A stretch of DNA of 64,000 bases from Alentia gelatinosa (taxonomy: Eukaryota > Annelida > Polychaeta > Phyllodocida > Polynoidae): positions 36,472,653 through 36,536,652 of the forward strand of contig OX465587.1 of assembly GCA_950022655.1 (NCBI GenBank). The letters run 5' to 3'. A program made the translations under genes and the position numbers. This document shows, piece by piece, positions 22,891 to 34,778 of this stretch (positions within the stretch are counted from its first letter, which is position 1; the number at the start of each line of letters is the position of its first letter). The notes beneath the pieces are model-generated. The model saw nothing but the letters and a program-made list of their open reading frames with translations, did no database searches and was not told the origin of the DNA.

Positions 22891-23657
22891 GTTCCTTATT
22901 ACTGGTCAACGTGTACCGCCACTTACACAATGGCCAGCCTGCTGACCTCCAATGATGGACTGGAGGAATTCTCCCGCTCCTTAACCCTCTAGGGCCGGTG
23001 TAATGTTCACAAGCATTGCCATACATAGGATAACAACCGTGAGGTATCATATTTCTCTTTAAATGTAAAAATGTTTTGGGTTGATAAAAACCACAAAAAA
23101 TATATGAGTGTGTATTTCTAATTGGAAATTGTATCGAATTGGTAATGTGTTTCAGAGCAACCCTACGTGAGCTACATAGTTAGTGCTTCACATTCAAGTC
23201 AATCCTAAATGGATTTTCTAAAAACAGACAACAATGATTTTGATTGGCAGACTATTCATTAAGCTAGGTGATAATATGACTGGAAGCCCTTCAATCTGTT
23301 CTGAAAATGGATACAATGCATTGTGGAACTTTGCCAATTTTAGTTTGACAGCTGCAGGTCTGTTTAAACGGTAGCTATGAGAGTAAACAGGCGACGATGG
23401 GTAGACAAAGGAGTCAGTCATGGGACGTATAGCCTATAATATACTGATAGGATCCGGCGACCCACACCCACGAGCATGTACACACAGACATACAAAGGTT
23501 ACCGGGGTCGGCTGTCCACACGGTCCGGTCTGAGCCGTCCGGGAGACAAACCAGGTGCGAACTGCTCTTGTTCTTGTCCCCAATACAAACGCACCCATGC
23601 TGGGTCGTGTTACCAATACAAACACACCCACACCGGGGTCGTGTCACCAATACATAC

Positions 23658-23812
23658 ACAATATTTGACTGGTTTTCAGATACAAGCGGTGGTATCCTCC
23701 CGTAAGTTGGCAGGTAGCAATATCCGGGTGCATTCTAGGATATTGCGCAGTCAACTCCGATGAGGATACAACCGCTTTTATCTGAAACCAGTCTATATTG
23801 TATTTATCTAAG
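23658..23812. mobile_element. Foldback element, intact reference for 29,078-29,735
   Basis: The left arm 'acaatatttgactggttttc' + 'agatacaagcggtggtatcc' pairs with the right arm 'ggatacaaccgcttttatct' + 'gaaaccagtctatattgt'. The centre holds 'aatatccgggtgcattctag' + 'gatattgc'. Confidence 0.8.
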
Positions 23813-23825
23813 GAAGAAAACAAAC

Positions 23826-23925
23826 AGAAAACCCTAACCTTAACCCTATGCCTAATTCTAACCCTATCCATGACCGGAACCCTAGCCCTATACCAAACCC
23901 TAAACCATCGAGATTACACTCTTTG
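23826..23925. repeat. Degenerate telomere-like (AACCCT)n tract
   Basis: About a dozen imperfect units such as 'aaccctaaccttaaccctat', 'tctaaccctatcc' and 'accaaaccctaaacc'. This is the CCCTAA strand of a TTAGGG-type repeat, well diverged and interstitial. Chance or microsatellite drift is possible. Confidence 0.6.
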
Positions 23926-24362
23926 CCTAAACCTAACCGGACTTAGTTTTCCAAATCCGCTGGTTTATTCAGTTCTCCTTTAAAAAGTAGGGGGACCTCC
24001 CGGGGCGAGTTGTCAAGCAATGGGGCGGGTTCTCCTGTACCATGTGGGGCGACTTAGTTTAAGACGAGTTCTCCAGTTACCCTACAAAGGCACCACCACA
24101 GGGGCGGTGTCTGTGTGGCCGCTACCACGGACGTTTTATCTACGTATGTACACATTACCTCCACAGTGCACACTCCACTCTACCCCCGCTCCCACCCCGT
24201 CCCATATCACCCAGGAGTTACATTCCTCCATATTTACATTCCTGGGTCGATTACCCTGATCAATGACTGGTCAATCGCTTGGCTTCTCTAACTGCGTATT
24301 TCCATTTTCAGTCCAGAGACCCACAGATGATACTTAGAATTCTCCTCTGTCCCCATCAATAT

Positions 24363-24630
24363 AGGGGTGTGAGTTGGCGTTATGAAAAAATATGCTAGGA
24401 AATATTTGTTCATGTGGAATTTACTGTCTCAGGGAGACTAAGAAACCATGGAAAACACATCTTTATTGGCCGTGGAATGGAGCTGGGGTGTGTGGGGAGG
24501 AGGTTTGAACACCTGTCTTTTGGTGTGAATGAGACCCAATTTATTCTCTTTGTTTTATACAAGAAAAATAAATTCCATAAACTGAAAGGGAAAACAAGGA
24601 TTTCCTTGGAAAAGAGAACTGGCATCTCTG
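24363..24630. mobile_element. hAT-like MITE, copy 2
   Basis: Left 'aggggtgtgagttgg', internal 'tggaatttactgtctcaggg' and 'aatggagctggggtgtgtgg', right 'gagaactggcatctctg'. Same order as the other copies. Confidence 0.75.
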
Positions 24631-25848
24631 CCAATAAGCGCTTAAAGATTCTCCTCTCTGTTATTTTTAAGACATTTATTCAGACTGGCGTGATCTCAGT
24701 CTGACAACTAGTCTCAACGGGTCAACAGTTTACAGCATGGTGAATTTACATTATTTCCTTCGTTATGGGGAGATGTAAGGCATATCGCAACATATTTACA
24801 CATATAAGTGGTCAACAAGTGTATAACGTTCATGTGACAAAGTATGACAAATAATAGATGAAAAATACGCGTCCGTTTCTGAGCTTAAAATCATGCGAGA
24901 GAATGCAGCTATTGAATGCACACACATAACACATTCGACCAGTGTTATATCACAGTCCTGGCCTTGGCAATGTCTAGCCTGGTCCTGTTTTAGTCGGGAC
25001 ACTCACATGGGCAAACTGGATGTATAGATTATATTGCTGGCATGCAGTATTCATAATCGTCCTTCATTATACATGCAATGTTTAACTGAGCAGTGTGATC
25101 CCAAGCTGTTTCTTTCACACATAACTGTACTGAAAGGGGCAGATGTGTCTATTACCCTGTCAAATATGTGTGTCATATGATATATAGGTAATTTGAAGAT
25201 GGAATATATGGATATACAGAGTAGGAGACAACCAATGGCCAGTCAGCAATTATTCATATATCAATAAATTGGTACATGCATGAACGCCTGGAATATACGG
25301 GAACTAACGGTCTATAATAGACCGCCTTAACCTCTCGCGTTGGCTGAATTGGTATGGAGAGTCTAGAGGCGAAACATCAGAATCTTACAAAAAAGATCTT
25401 TACATTTTCAATTTGAAAATTCTGAGCTTCAAAAGAGCTAACTAATTGCGAAAGTCAACCACCTTTGAATATGTTTTCTTTTTTTTAACACCCTTAACCA
25501 CAATTATCAATGAGCTGGTTTTTCCCCCAGGAGACCAGACCGATAGACAGCTAGAGTCTATTCAATCTTCTCCAAACACGGCACTGTAGACGATGCTGCT
25601 GTAGACGATGTTACGTGATTGGGACCACAACCTGCTTATGTCATTTGCCATATGCCAGGAGTCGACTACGAAGTTTCTAGATCTATACATGGGACTCCAC
25701 CCTGAATCTGATTTGCTTCCTTATATTCCCTTCTTGATCTATGTTCCCTTACCGGACTATATTCGGGGTTTAAAGTGGGAGCAGGCCAAAAGGTTGAAAT
25801 CATTAAAAGTGATACTGCCACTTACCAACCAAGATAGCGTAGGTTTGA

Positions 25849-26107
25849 GGGCTGGTTCCCCCAATACGATCGATTTGCCGTGGTATATCTTGGTATATCT
25901 AGTTATATCTTACATTGTCGCGATGTGTCGTACCTCCGTTGTCGCGAAACGTAGCGTGCGATGTCGTATGTCTATTTTAGTGCTACACCTCAAAACACAT
26001 CGCGGCAAATATGCACGCGATTATTCATGAACTAGCACTATTTAGCATGACAACCAAATCGTGCCTATTCTCGCTATATCTTGTGTGTTGGTAGAATCAC
26101 CACTTTA
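25849..26107. mobile_element. Mariner-like MITE, copy 2
   Basis: Left 'gggctggttcccccaatac', right 'gtgtgttggtagaatcacca' + 'cttta'. The interior 'gtcgcgatgtgtcgtacctc' + 'cgttgtcgcgaaacgtagcg' matches copy 3 at 46,081-46,332 closely. The ORF of 140 codons at 25,608-26,030 runs into the element and is not supported. Confidence 0.75.
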
Positions 26108-26908
26108 GGCAAGGCTGGTTACCTAACTGTCTCTACTAAGCATCGAGATTAAATCAAAGCTCGTTGGTCTAAATGAATTTATAGGTAAAATAAGACAACG
26201 GATGAAATCTACGAAATATCAGGAGATTGGTTCTTTTATTATACCTCATTTAAGAAAACGTGTGAAATTGACGTGCGATCGGCGATCGGCGGGACGCTTA
26301 AGTTTTTTGATATAGCAATTTCATTAAAAAAACGTGGCTCAATTTTCTAAATCTGAGGATTTCGCCTTGCCACAGGCAAAATCTTTGAAAATAAACTGGG
26401 AGGTGGAACGCGGTAAACCCTGAGATTTGATTGCCGACCCACACTCTGATATTTTACTTTAAGCTTTGACGTTATAGAAAAGATGGCAGCTGGCAGCTCA
26501 TGATTTGAGTAAGTCTATTATAGAAAAACTGTTTCTGAAGCAAGCAGGGCTTACATCTTTTTACATGACCGATGTAATTTCCATAGAGAATTTTCATCCA
26601 CAAATTCGGGGCCAAGTAGTAAGATTGGGGGCGTTTCCGAACACTACCGCTAGGGGTCAGTGGGTGACGCCTGAGACGCCAGGGCGGCGGCGCCCTGCTT
26701 AGCAGCACTCACTCTCCAAGCCTAGATTCAGTTATCAGTAAGATGTTATAGAAGCTGAGAGGATGTGGTCGGAGTTCGGACGACCACTTCCAACAAACAC
26801 TACCTGATCCAAACGGAGATTATCAGGTTTCCTCTAAATTAGACTTGGGCGGGAAAATAGAATAAAACGCATTTCTGACTGGGAGACACTGATTCCCTGT
26901 TCCCTGTT

Positions 26909-27108
26909 GGGCCGTTTAATAACCTATAGAATCGTACATGAAGATCATTTTCTGTAACTCATACAAGGGTTATCGTTTAATGATATTTAAGTCTGTTCGC
27001 CAAGATAACATAGGTCGTCCATAAGTGTTGAATTGAGTTGACCCACATCGTCCCTGGATCTATATAGCGTACAGAAAAGGAGCGATCTTAGATTATTAAA
27101 CGGGCCCT
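26909..27108. mobile_element. GGGGCCCGTTTAAT MITE, copy 3
   Basis: Ends 'tgggccgtttaataaccta' and 'gattattaaacgggccc'; interior 'acaagggttatcgtttaatg' and 'gttgaattgagttgacccac'. Confidence 0.8.
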
Positions 27109-27681
27109 ATGTTCCCTGTTCCCCTCAACCTGCCTGTGGGTGCTCGGCGCCGGTTATAAACCATACTGACGACCTCAGCCCTGACGCCGGTAACCGTGGC
27201 AACAGACTATAACCGGCCTTTTTGTGGTGACATAACATCTGCTTGTGTCTCATGATTTGAGCCGTTTATCTTTACTAGAGGTATAGCGATGACAAGAGAC
27301 TCAAGTTCTAGAATATAAAAGAGATCATATGACTGGTGTACATGACAGGAAGCTAAGAGCTGAGCTAGGGGTTCAAAATTATCAGAAATCGATGGGAAAA
27401 AATGCTTCCAGCTCTCAACCTATTTTGAGGTAAGTCACAAGGTGGCCAGACAAGTGGGGACCATTAGAAATGTGATCAGCTAATAAGAAAGTAGAGTCTC
27501 TTGATGGCCTGCATGTTGTATTATCTAAATATTGGAACATATATATGGATCACAAGCCTAGAATGACGCCATGGACGTCAATAGGGCACAGGGGATTTGG
27601 GTGATTATACACAGGCTGGCAATGTAATGGATCCATTCAGTAGACACTCACCACAATCCAATACCTTCCGATGTCTTATAA

Positions 27682-27997
27682 TATGGAGAAACCAAACAAG
27701 AGTTAGTCCTGTTGTTGTTTAACGCACAACGGCAAGATCGCGTATTACTGCTCTCGGCTTCACCTCGCGCAGTAATACGCGATCTTGCCGGAGTGCGATG
27801 AACAATAACATGACTAACTCGAGTTTGGTTTAGAATTTATCCTATCCCGCCTATCTAAATTACTTCTACATTAACAGATGAAGTCATTTGTCATGTGTAT
27901 CCCACTAGAGTAATATTTTTCTTTTTTCTGAACTCCAGACCGAATACAGTGACCCAATGTTAAGCCTATGGAGTTTTTTTATTAGGGGTAGGATAAA
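27682..27997. mobile_element. Foldback element (arm type E), copy 1
   Basis: The arms 'gttagtcctgttgttgttta' ... 'caagatcgcgtattactg' and 'cagtaatacgcgatcttg' ... 'aacaataacatgactaac' form a long stem. The apex is 'ctctcggcttcacctcgcg' (27,750-27,769). The distal part ends 'attaggggtaggataaa'. It is collinear with 37,594-37,908 outside the apex; the apex is inverted. Confidence 0.85.
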
Positions 27998-27999
27998 TG

Positions 28000-28262
28000 T
28001 ATTTATCTCACCCCTGGTATTTTTGTCCCATATGCTTATCACTGGGAACTCGTTCTCCATGCCCCTAGGAGTATGGCAGTCTAATTTCCATGATCTATAT
28101 CTTATGCGTCGTCCATTCTTTTAGTGTGTACAGGGGTGAGATAAAAAGCAATTCATTCCCCAACTCATTTGACTGTTACGTGATATGAACGAGGCGGCAG
28201 CCGAGTGAATGTCACTCCACATCAAACTCGTGGAGAACGACAACTTTGAACAAAACTTGTTG
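28000..28262. mobile_element. Foldback element (arm type A), forward copy
   Basis: The module 'tttatctcacccctggtatt' + 'tttgtcccatatgcttatca' ... 'caggggtgagataaaaa' is followed by the apex 'gaacgaggcggcagccgagt' and one arm 'gacaactttgaacaaaa'. The other arm is eroded. It abuts the type E element tail to tail. Confidence 0.75.
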
Positions 28263-29077
28263 GTTTCTTCTTTAGTATCGGATTGGAATTTTCGCTATAC
28301 TTCATACTATGTCCATTAATGCAAATTTCTAGTTTTAGAAGCCTACATATGCTAAATTTCTGCGCCAGAAACCTGTCCTCGCTCTCAACACCAACAGCCC
28401 CATTAATGCCCATCAAATTCATATCATAAAAAGTGGGAGAGAAAATGGATACCAGACCAGTGGCCTTGGCGTCGTTCTCCATGTAATTCATTAGCAGATT
28501 ACTTTGGTAATTACCAGAGGAGCCATCACTGGCTAAAACAATTAATTAAGTACTTTATCGGCGGAATGTTGATTACTCTGGTACCTTGGCGGACATAACG
28601 TGTCCTAGTGACTGACAACTGAGTGGACTGCATCTACGTTTTCCCTCATCAGTCGCCACTTCTATAGGCGGCAATTAATACTGCAATTAATACTCTTCAG
28701 TAGTAAAACTCAGGTTATGATTCGTAAACGTCACGGACATCTGTGCCATCGTTATGGTGTGGACATTGGACAGGACTATTCATACACGGCCTCATTCTTG
28801 TCATACTCTCTTCGTGGATAATAATCGCTGTGATATTAATCCGTGGCCGACAACCGTCTACTTATCTCGGTCCCCAGCCCGCCTGATAGCGGCGTTATGG
28901 AGATGGCACTCAAAACGAGGCAGGCGGCTCATAAACCACGTGACCAGACAGCGTCTGAGGCTGATTGGGTATTCGCTGATGCCACCTGGTGGTTGCTATT
29001 GAGATGATATGACAGTGCAGTGCGCTAAAACCAATCTTTCTTTAGGTTGGCTCACAAAACTTTCGCCCACATACACA
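28263..29077. other. Intronic stretch, nothing recognised
   Basis: ORFs of 82-89 codons (28,222-28,491 -; 28,754-29,002 +) match no family and lack splice support. Confidence 0.35.
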
Positions 29078-29735
29078 ATATTGATTGGTTTCAGTTACAA
29101 GCGGCCGTATGCTCCGAGGAGTTGACACGTAGTAATATCCGAACTTATGCTTCACCAAAAAATTACATAAAGTACCGAATATAACTTATCCAAACACAGG
29201 ATTCAGAATCACGAATGCCTAAGCAAGTGCCAGGGAATTGTATTAGTATCCCATGTTGTTGTTTCAACCCTAAAGTACTCTGCTATGTGTCTCATAGAAC
29301 AAACCTATTATGTATGTCATGTGTTACAGGTTTTTGTTGTTATTGTTGTTGTTTTTTACTGCGTATGTCACAAGAAAAGTGTGTCTGTGTGGGGAATATT
29401 ATGAGCGACCAAGATTAAGATTAGAAACGATAACTAGAGGCTTACAATTGATGAATCTGTCTTGTTCTTTAAGGAAAAAAAGAAGAAAAAAAGGAGCAGG
29501 TCACTGTATTTATGCTACTGAGTACACCTGGTATATTGCCTTGAAAACTGCAAAAATCCTCTGTACCTATCACTTATGATATCTCGATATAAACCAAGAT
29601 TCAATAAACTGCTTGTTAAAAAAAAAAATATATATATATCCGAGCGCATGCGAGGATATTGCGTGCGGGCAACTCCGAGGAACATACAACTGCTTTTATC
29701 TGAAATCTGTCTATATTGTATTTATTATCCACTTT
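29078..29735. mobile_element. Foldback element split by a polyadenylated insert
   Basis: The left arm 'acaatattgattggtttcag' + 'ttacaagcggc' (29,078 on) and right arm 'caactgcttttatctgaaat' + 'ctgtctatattgt' (to about 29,722) match the intact element at 23,658-23,812. The arms are separated by an unrelated 485 bp. Confidence 0.75.
29151..29635 (+). mobile_element. Poly(A)-tailed retroposed insert
   Basis: Ends with AATAAA (29,603-29,608), then 'ctgcttgtt' and an 11-base A run with a TA-rich tail. Flanks 'atatccgaacttatgc' (29,135-29,150) and 'atatccgagcgcatgc' (29,636-29,651) fit a 16 bp target-site duplication with three mismatches. The insert has no recognisable protein. It is probably the 3' end of a transcript or LINE copied by a LINE machinery. 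Confidence 0.65.
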
Positions 29736-29764
29736 TTCCTGACAAGTGGGGTACCCATATTAGT

Positions 29765-29905
29765 TCATTTTAGGTACGCCCTATCTTTTCTTACGAAAAA
29801 TTGTCCCGTATGCTCCGGGTTTCGTATACAACATATCTGTGATACACTCCCTATGCGCTTTCTATGGACACTTTGTACTAGGTGGACAATAAAACTAAGT
29901 ATCAA
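29765..29905. repeat. MITE fragment, 'aggtggacaataa' family
   Basis: Related to 1-235: 'ccgtatgctccgggtttcgt', 'tatggacactttgtactagg' and 'tggacaataaaa'. Confidence 0.5.
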
Positions 29906-31149
29906 GCAGAACAGTCCACGTTTAGCGTCAAAACTGCCGTAGACACCAATTCACAACAAAATTTAAGGCTCTCAGGCAAGATGTGTCTATTCCTAGTTTC
30001 TACATATTTTGTTATCATACGAGGTATGTAACTTCATGGGATGAATATCGGTAAGCTGGGCCTATTTTCTAAGGCTCAGTCCGGATTACTTTTCACGGAT
30101 GTGTTCTACAAAATGATTTACTGACTATACGTTGGATATCAATTCTCGGATGCCGTCTACAGATGTAAAGCTTATACAAACTGGTATCCTTTACTTGTAC
30201 TGTTCCTCGCCTATTTTTAACACGGGTCATCGCTGCAGTTTTTTTTCTTATACTACTATGACGCAGACATCTACATTTCTTTATCTGAATAATGTTATGC
30301 TTTGATGTAAACACTTAGCACTGCACGGATGTGGAATATATTTGGTACTATTATGCTTATAAAAAATTATGCTCTTAAAAAATTATGCTCTTAAAAAAAA
30401 TTTTTTTTTTAAATGCTTATAATGCACAATATTTCCCTTCTTGCTGTCAGTGTTGGCTCCAAACATTATGGCTCATTTAGAGTACAAATTTCTAATGGTT
30501 ATAGCAATGGTGATAGAACCACACAGCACACTATGGAGATGCTACGTTCACTGCTGCTTCCTTGATCTCATCTCTTAACGAATAAGATCAATTTGATCCA
30601 TCTTCCAAGTTCCGATGGCTACATAAGAAGTCAGCGATCGATTCAACTGCTCCTTTTTAACTAAAACTGACGCTTAAATCTAGGCGTCTCTTTATGCGAG
30701 GAGCCATGGCATGTCAAATATCTTCTAGAACAAGTTGTGCATCCTACACTTTGAATGATTTTATAATCCTTAGTAGTGAAGTCCTGAAAAATGTCTCCAC
30801 ACGGCGGTGTTTCACCTTCTAGCTTTGTTTGTGTAGTTCAACGTCCAATATCTTTAAAAAAAAGTAAAGTTTCTCTTTTTGATCTCGTATATATTTTTTA
30901 CAATAACCCGATGTATAATACGACGCTCTTGTCCGTTCGCACTGAAGCGCAACGTTACTAGAATATTGTCTGTATACAATTTCTGTCCGTATCAATAAAG
31001 GAGGCATCTGGCTTCAATCCTATTATGGATTGGTTTTCATGCCAGAGCCTGAGGGAAACGATCTCTTCAATACTCATTTGCAGTGTAGAGTCGGATTATA
31101 TTTGTGACTGCTAGACAGACTATCAAGTACAAACAACATTTCCGACATA
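29906..31149. other. AT-rich intronic stretch
   Basis: A/T repeats ('aaaaaattatgctctt' three times near 30,360-30,400). No gene or RNA recognised. Confidence 0.4.
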
Positions 31150-31440
31150 ATACTATGAAGAGACGTCACGAGTTTGAGTCTGAGTTTATTTATGCCACGC
31201 ATTTTGTTGGCTCCATAATTTCACGAGTCGAAGATGAGTGACATTATGGAGCCAACAAAATGCGTGGCATAAATAAGCTCGAACTCAAACAAGTGGCGTC
31301 TAGATTTTATCCTACCCAGTTTCCATATTTTTTCAGTATCAGAAAGTAGTGGCATAAACAACACTTTATGTCACACCTGTGAAATAAACAAATCTTATGT
31401 TAAGCCTATGGCGTTTTTTATTAGGGTTAGGATAATAGTA
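31150..31440. mobile_element. Foldback element (arm type F)
   Basis: Two 33 bp perfect arms, 31,187-31,219 ('ttatttatgccacgcatttt' ...) and 31,243-31,275 (... 'aaaatgcgtggcataaataa'). The apex is 'ttcacgagtcgaagatgagt'. The distal module carries 'atgttaagcctatggcgttt' and ends 'attagggttaggataa'. Confidence 0.8.
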
Positions 31441-32196
31441 TTGTATGTACCGGCATAATGTACCTCAATAAATGCCCAGTTACCGAATTTTTTCCATCAT
31501 ACATTTCTTGTTGATACTCTAAAGGCTGTGCTCTACTGCAGCCGATCCTGTGGAGATTGGGTGGCGATCACTTGGTCGCTGGCCGCTCAGCACCTAGTTG
31601 CTGATAGTGGAGCTGCAGTGGAGCTACGGTTGGCACTCAAACTTCTAGCGGTTTCGCGCATGAGGCAAGAACAATCGGAGAACGGGTGGAGATTGGGTGA
31701 AGATTGTTTGGAGACCAATAATCGCCGCACGTAAGCACCATCTTAAAACTCTTTATAAGTGGGTGTGTTGGGGAGTAACGGGTAAGTTGGTTCCATCTAA
31801 GTGCACCATGGTAACTCACAAAACGAAAATAAAATCTCTGACCAAACATTAACTCAGAGCCTCTATTGCCAACAATTTGTAGGAGGTGAAATAATTTCCT
31901 TAAATATTTCCTTAAATACTTAGGATGTTGTGTCTATATATGGCATCAGGCTCTCGCATATTACTATGTTTTGATTTAATAGGGTTAACATGTGGCAACA
32001 TTGTATTTGCATTGTCTTTATATATTCTTTATTTGTTAGATGAAGGACTTTTTTTTCTTCTTTTCTACATTAGATACTACAGCGATCAGTAAATGTTTTT
32101 TTCCATATTGTGGTCGGCTAGATCATTAAAATCAGTCGTGTCTGACTGAGATCTACAGCCTCTTTATCTGTCATAATAATTAAAACCCTGGAAGTT
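31441..32196. other. Intronic stretch, nothing recognised
   Basis: Short ORFs only; no repeat identified. Confidence 0.35.
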
Positions 32197-32673
32197 CTAT
32201 GAATATGCTTGACATTGTACAAATATGGCAAATAAAGGAAGGGTAAAAAAAAAAGCTTGACAATTCGGAGTGTACATTTTCAATAAAGGTGCAGTACCAG
32301 GCCTGCTATTACGTGGTTGTAGATATGTTCTATTAGACTTCCACCTTCGAGCGCAAATCACACTCCACACTTTCCTTAAATGCCGACTGGCTGACTGATA
32401 TGTGTATTCGCCGAGATATGAGGCACCTGACTTCTCATTTTCTTTATAACGGATTCCGGTGAAAACCGGATCGTAGTTTGATCTATATATCGACTTGCCC
32501 CAGCGCATTGATCCAGAGAACTGCCAGTCCCGGACCAGGTTATTACAGAGAGCTATGACCATCACATAAAGAGATAATGATCTATATGGTGAACAAAACC
32601 AAACAGCTGCTTTACTATCTAAAGAAACCTCCTCAAAAAGATATGATATCTCTAGTAGGTATTTTTTCACCAT
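32197..32673 (-). CDS. Unsupported ATG-started ORF, 158 codons
   Basis: The longest ATG-started frame in the intron that is not explained by repeats. It begins 'MVKKYLLEISYLFEE' and ends '..FAIFVQCQAYS'. It has no domain I recognise, mixed composition and no clear signal peptide. A frame of this size can arise by chance in 64 kb. If real it would be a gene nested in the OSBP intron on the same strand. Homologues or transcripts are needed before calling it a gene. Confidence 0.12.
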   Translation of the reverse strand: MVKKYLLEISYLFEEVSLDSKAAVWFCSPYRSLSLYVMVIALCNNLVRDWQFSGSMRWGKSIYRSNYDPVFTGIRYKENEKSGASYLGEYTYQSASRHLRKVWSVICARRWKSNRTYLQPRNSRPGTAPLLKMYTPNCQAFFFTLPLFAIFVQCQAYS

Positions 32674-32989
32674 CCATTGCTACTTAACTATTTTGTCTGA
32701 CTGTTTGGACGCGTTTGGATCCGTGATACGAATGGCAGTATAAATGTTATTCTATGACCCATATGTGTGGATGTATACCACCTACACTCAACCAGTTATT
32801 TGGTCCTTGCTAACCAACGGAGGTTACTTATATACTATAGTCAGTGAAGATCCCACAAAACCTCGCATATTATCGACCAGGGTGAACAAGTGTGTTAACT
32901 TGTATGAATAGTAACCCAGGTATCTACCTTGTTAAAATATGAACTGCAGAGGAACTAATTTATGTTGAATCAACCACACACACACGCAT

Positions 32990-33379
32990 GCACGCACTGA
33001 CTCAGTGACTCACTCACTCAATGACTTACTCCTCCAGTGACCCAATAACTCACGCACTGACTCGCTCAATCACTCAATCACTCAGGCTCAGTGAGTGAGT
33101 GAGTGAGTGAGTGAGTGAGTGAGTGAGTGAGTGAGTGAGTGAGTGAGTCATCGAGTGAGTCACCGAGTGAGTGAGTCACTGAGTGAGTCACTGAGTGAGT
33201 GAGTGAGTCATCGAGTGAGTCATCGAGTGAGACACCGAGTGAGTCACCGAGTGAGTGAGTGAGTCACCGAGTGAGTGAGTGAGTGAGTGAGTGAGTGAGT
33301 GAGTGAGTGAGTGAGTGAGTGAGTGAGTGAGTGAGTGAGTGAGTGAGTGAGTGAGTGAGTGAGTGAGTGAGTGAGTGAA
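32990..33379. repeat. (GTGA)n microsatellite field with inverted (TCAC)n start
   Basis: 33,000-33,083 is TCAC/CACTGACT-rich. From 33,090 to 33,379 it becomes (GTGA)n with ATCGAGTGA/CACCGAGTGA variants and a pure stretch of about 120 bp. The two halves are complementary and could form a hairpin. Confidence 0.95.
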
Positions 33380-33835
33380 TCAAGGCATCATGCGTCTTTA
33401 GTGCTGTGATGCCTGGAGGCATCATACGGCAGTACCACATGGTTAACCACCGCATATTACGTAATCCACGGCAGCACGATGGCGACCGCATGGAAAGAAT
33501 AGATCTGAGAAGATCTTTACACTACTTGAATTATATCAAAAGTTATTTTATCATTTTCAGTAGGCAGGGTGTCTCACAAGTCTCATAAGTGAATAAGCGA
33601 ATAACGGGTGTACGTGCTGATAAAAGGTTTGGTCCAGCACCATTCAGAAGACTGTACCCGGGTTGAAGACTTGGGTAGACACAATTTATACCATAAACAT
33701 AGCACAAAACCAAAGACAGTCCCCCGAATATGACCTCCAGTGATGTAATTATGATGCACGTGATTGACCGTGGTGCTCAGGAGTAGTCGAAGTGATGAAT
33801 TAGACCATTGAACTTATGAAGGACACAGTCTGAGA

Positions 33836-33962
33836 CTGAGTGAGTGTATGAGTGACTCACTCACTCAGTGACTCATTCAGTCAGTGACTCACTCAGTCAA
33901 TGACTCACTCAGTCAGTGACTCAGTCAGTCAGTCAGTGACTGATTGACTGACTGACTGACCA
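33836..33962. repeat. GTGA/GTCA compound microsatellite
   Basis: A short 'gagtgagtgtatgagtgact' is followed by repeated 'cactcagtcagtgact' and '(gact)n'. Like the field at 33.0-33.4 kb it changes strand sense internally. Confidence 0.9.
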
Positions 33963-34301
33963 AGAGATAATAGAGCAATATTCATGAATTATTCTTAGAC
34001 TATGGATCTGACATGATATTCACAATTTCAATTAAAAAAGAAATAAAATATGTAGGGTTATGAATCCTATCACGTGATAACAGACTCGATTTATGAGTTT
34101 TAACAATTATGTGGCCGTCCCCATGTAGTATACACTACCACCAGCAGCCGTACTTGAAGGGCTAATCGGTCATAATCCGCTGTTCTGGCCAACTTATCTG
34201 TTGTGTTTTCCGTTGTCCTGTGCCATACACATCTATCCAGCTGTGTTAAATGGAGTCGGGGCCGGCACGAAGTGGACTTATGTTTTGAAACCTCCTCCAG
34301 A

Positions 34302-34500
34302 GGCCCGTTTAATAATCTAGGATCGTACATGTAGACCCTTTTCTGCATGCCATAGAGATCCAGAAACTATGTGGGTCAACCTTTTTCAACACCTATTTAC
34401 GACCTTTAGTATGGACAGCTAATATTGTCTTAGCAAACAGACTTGAATAGCATTAAAAGATAACCCTTGTAGGAGGTACAGAAAAGGGTCTTCATGTACG
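34302..34500. mobile_element. GGGGCCCGTTTAAT MITE, copy 4, reverse
   Basis: Left end 'aggcccgtttaataatctag'; interior 'aaagataacccttgtaggag' is the reverse complement of the family's 'acaagggttatc'. The right end stops at 'cttcatgtacg'. Confidence 0.75.
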
Positions 34501-34778
34501 TGACTAGATCAGGGATGAAAGTCAGGACCGAGGAAAAAAATCGGAAATTTAAAACGCTTACAAAAAAGGGAATCATTTATAATATTAGTTTAGTACAGAA
34601 TAGCTATAAATCGGTATGTTTTAACACTTCTTGTGTTGCTGACGTACATATGAACTGTCTATTTTTTTATTATTAAAAAATGGCTGGAACAAAAAAAAAC
34701 AAAAAAAACAACATATGAAATGTCGAAATTCCGTCATTTGGCGGAAATCTTGTATCCTTGCTAGGTTATTAAACTGTA

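Noticed and set aside
25608..26030. 140-codon frame on the + strand
   Set aside because: Its second half is the MITE at 25,849-26,107; the first half matches nothing.
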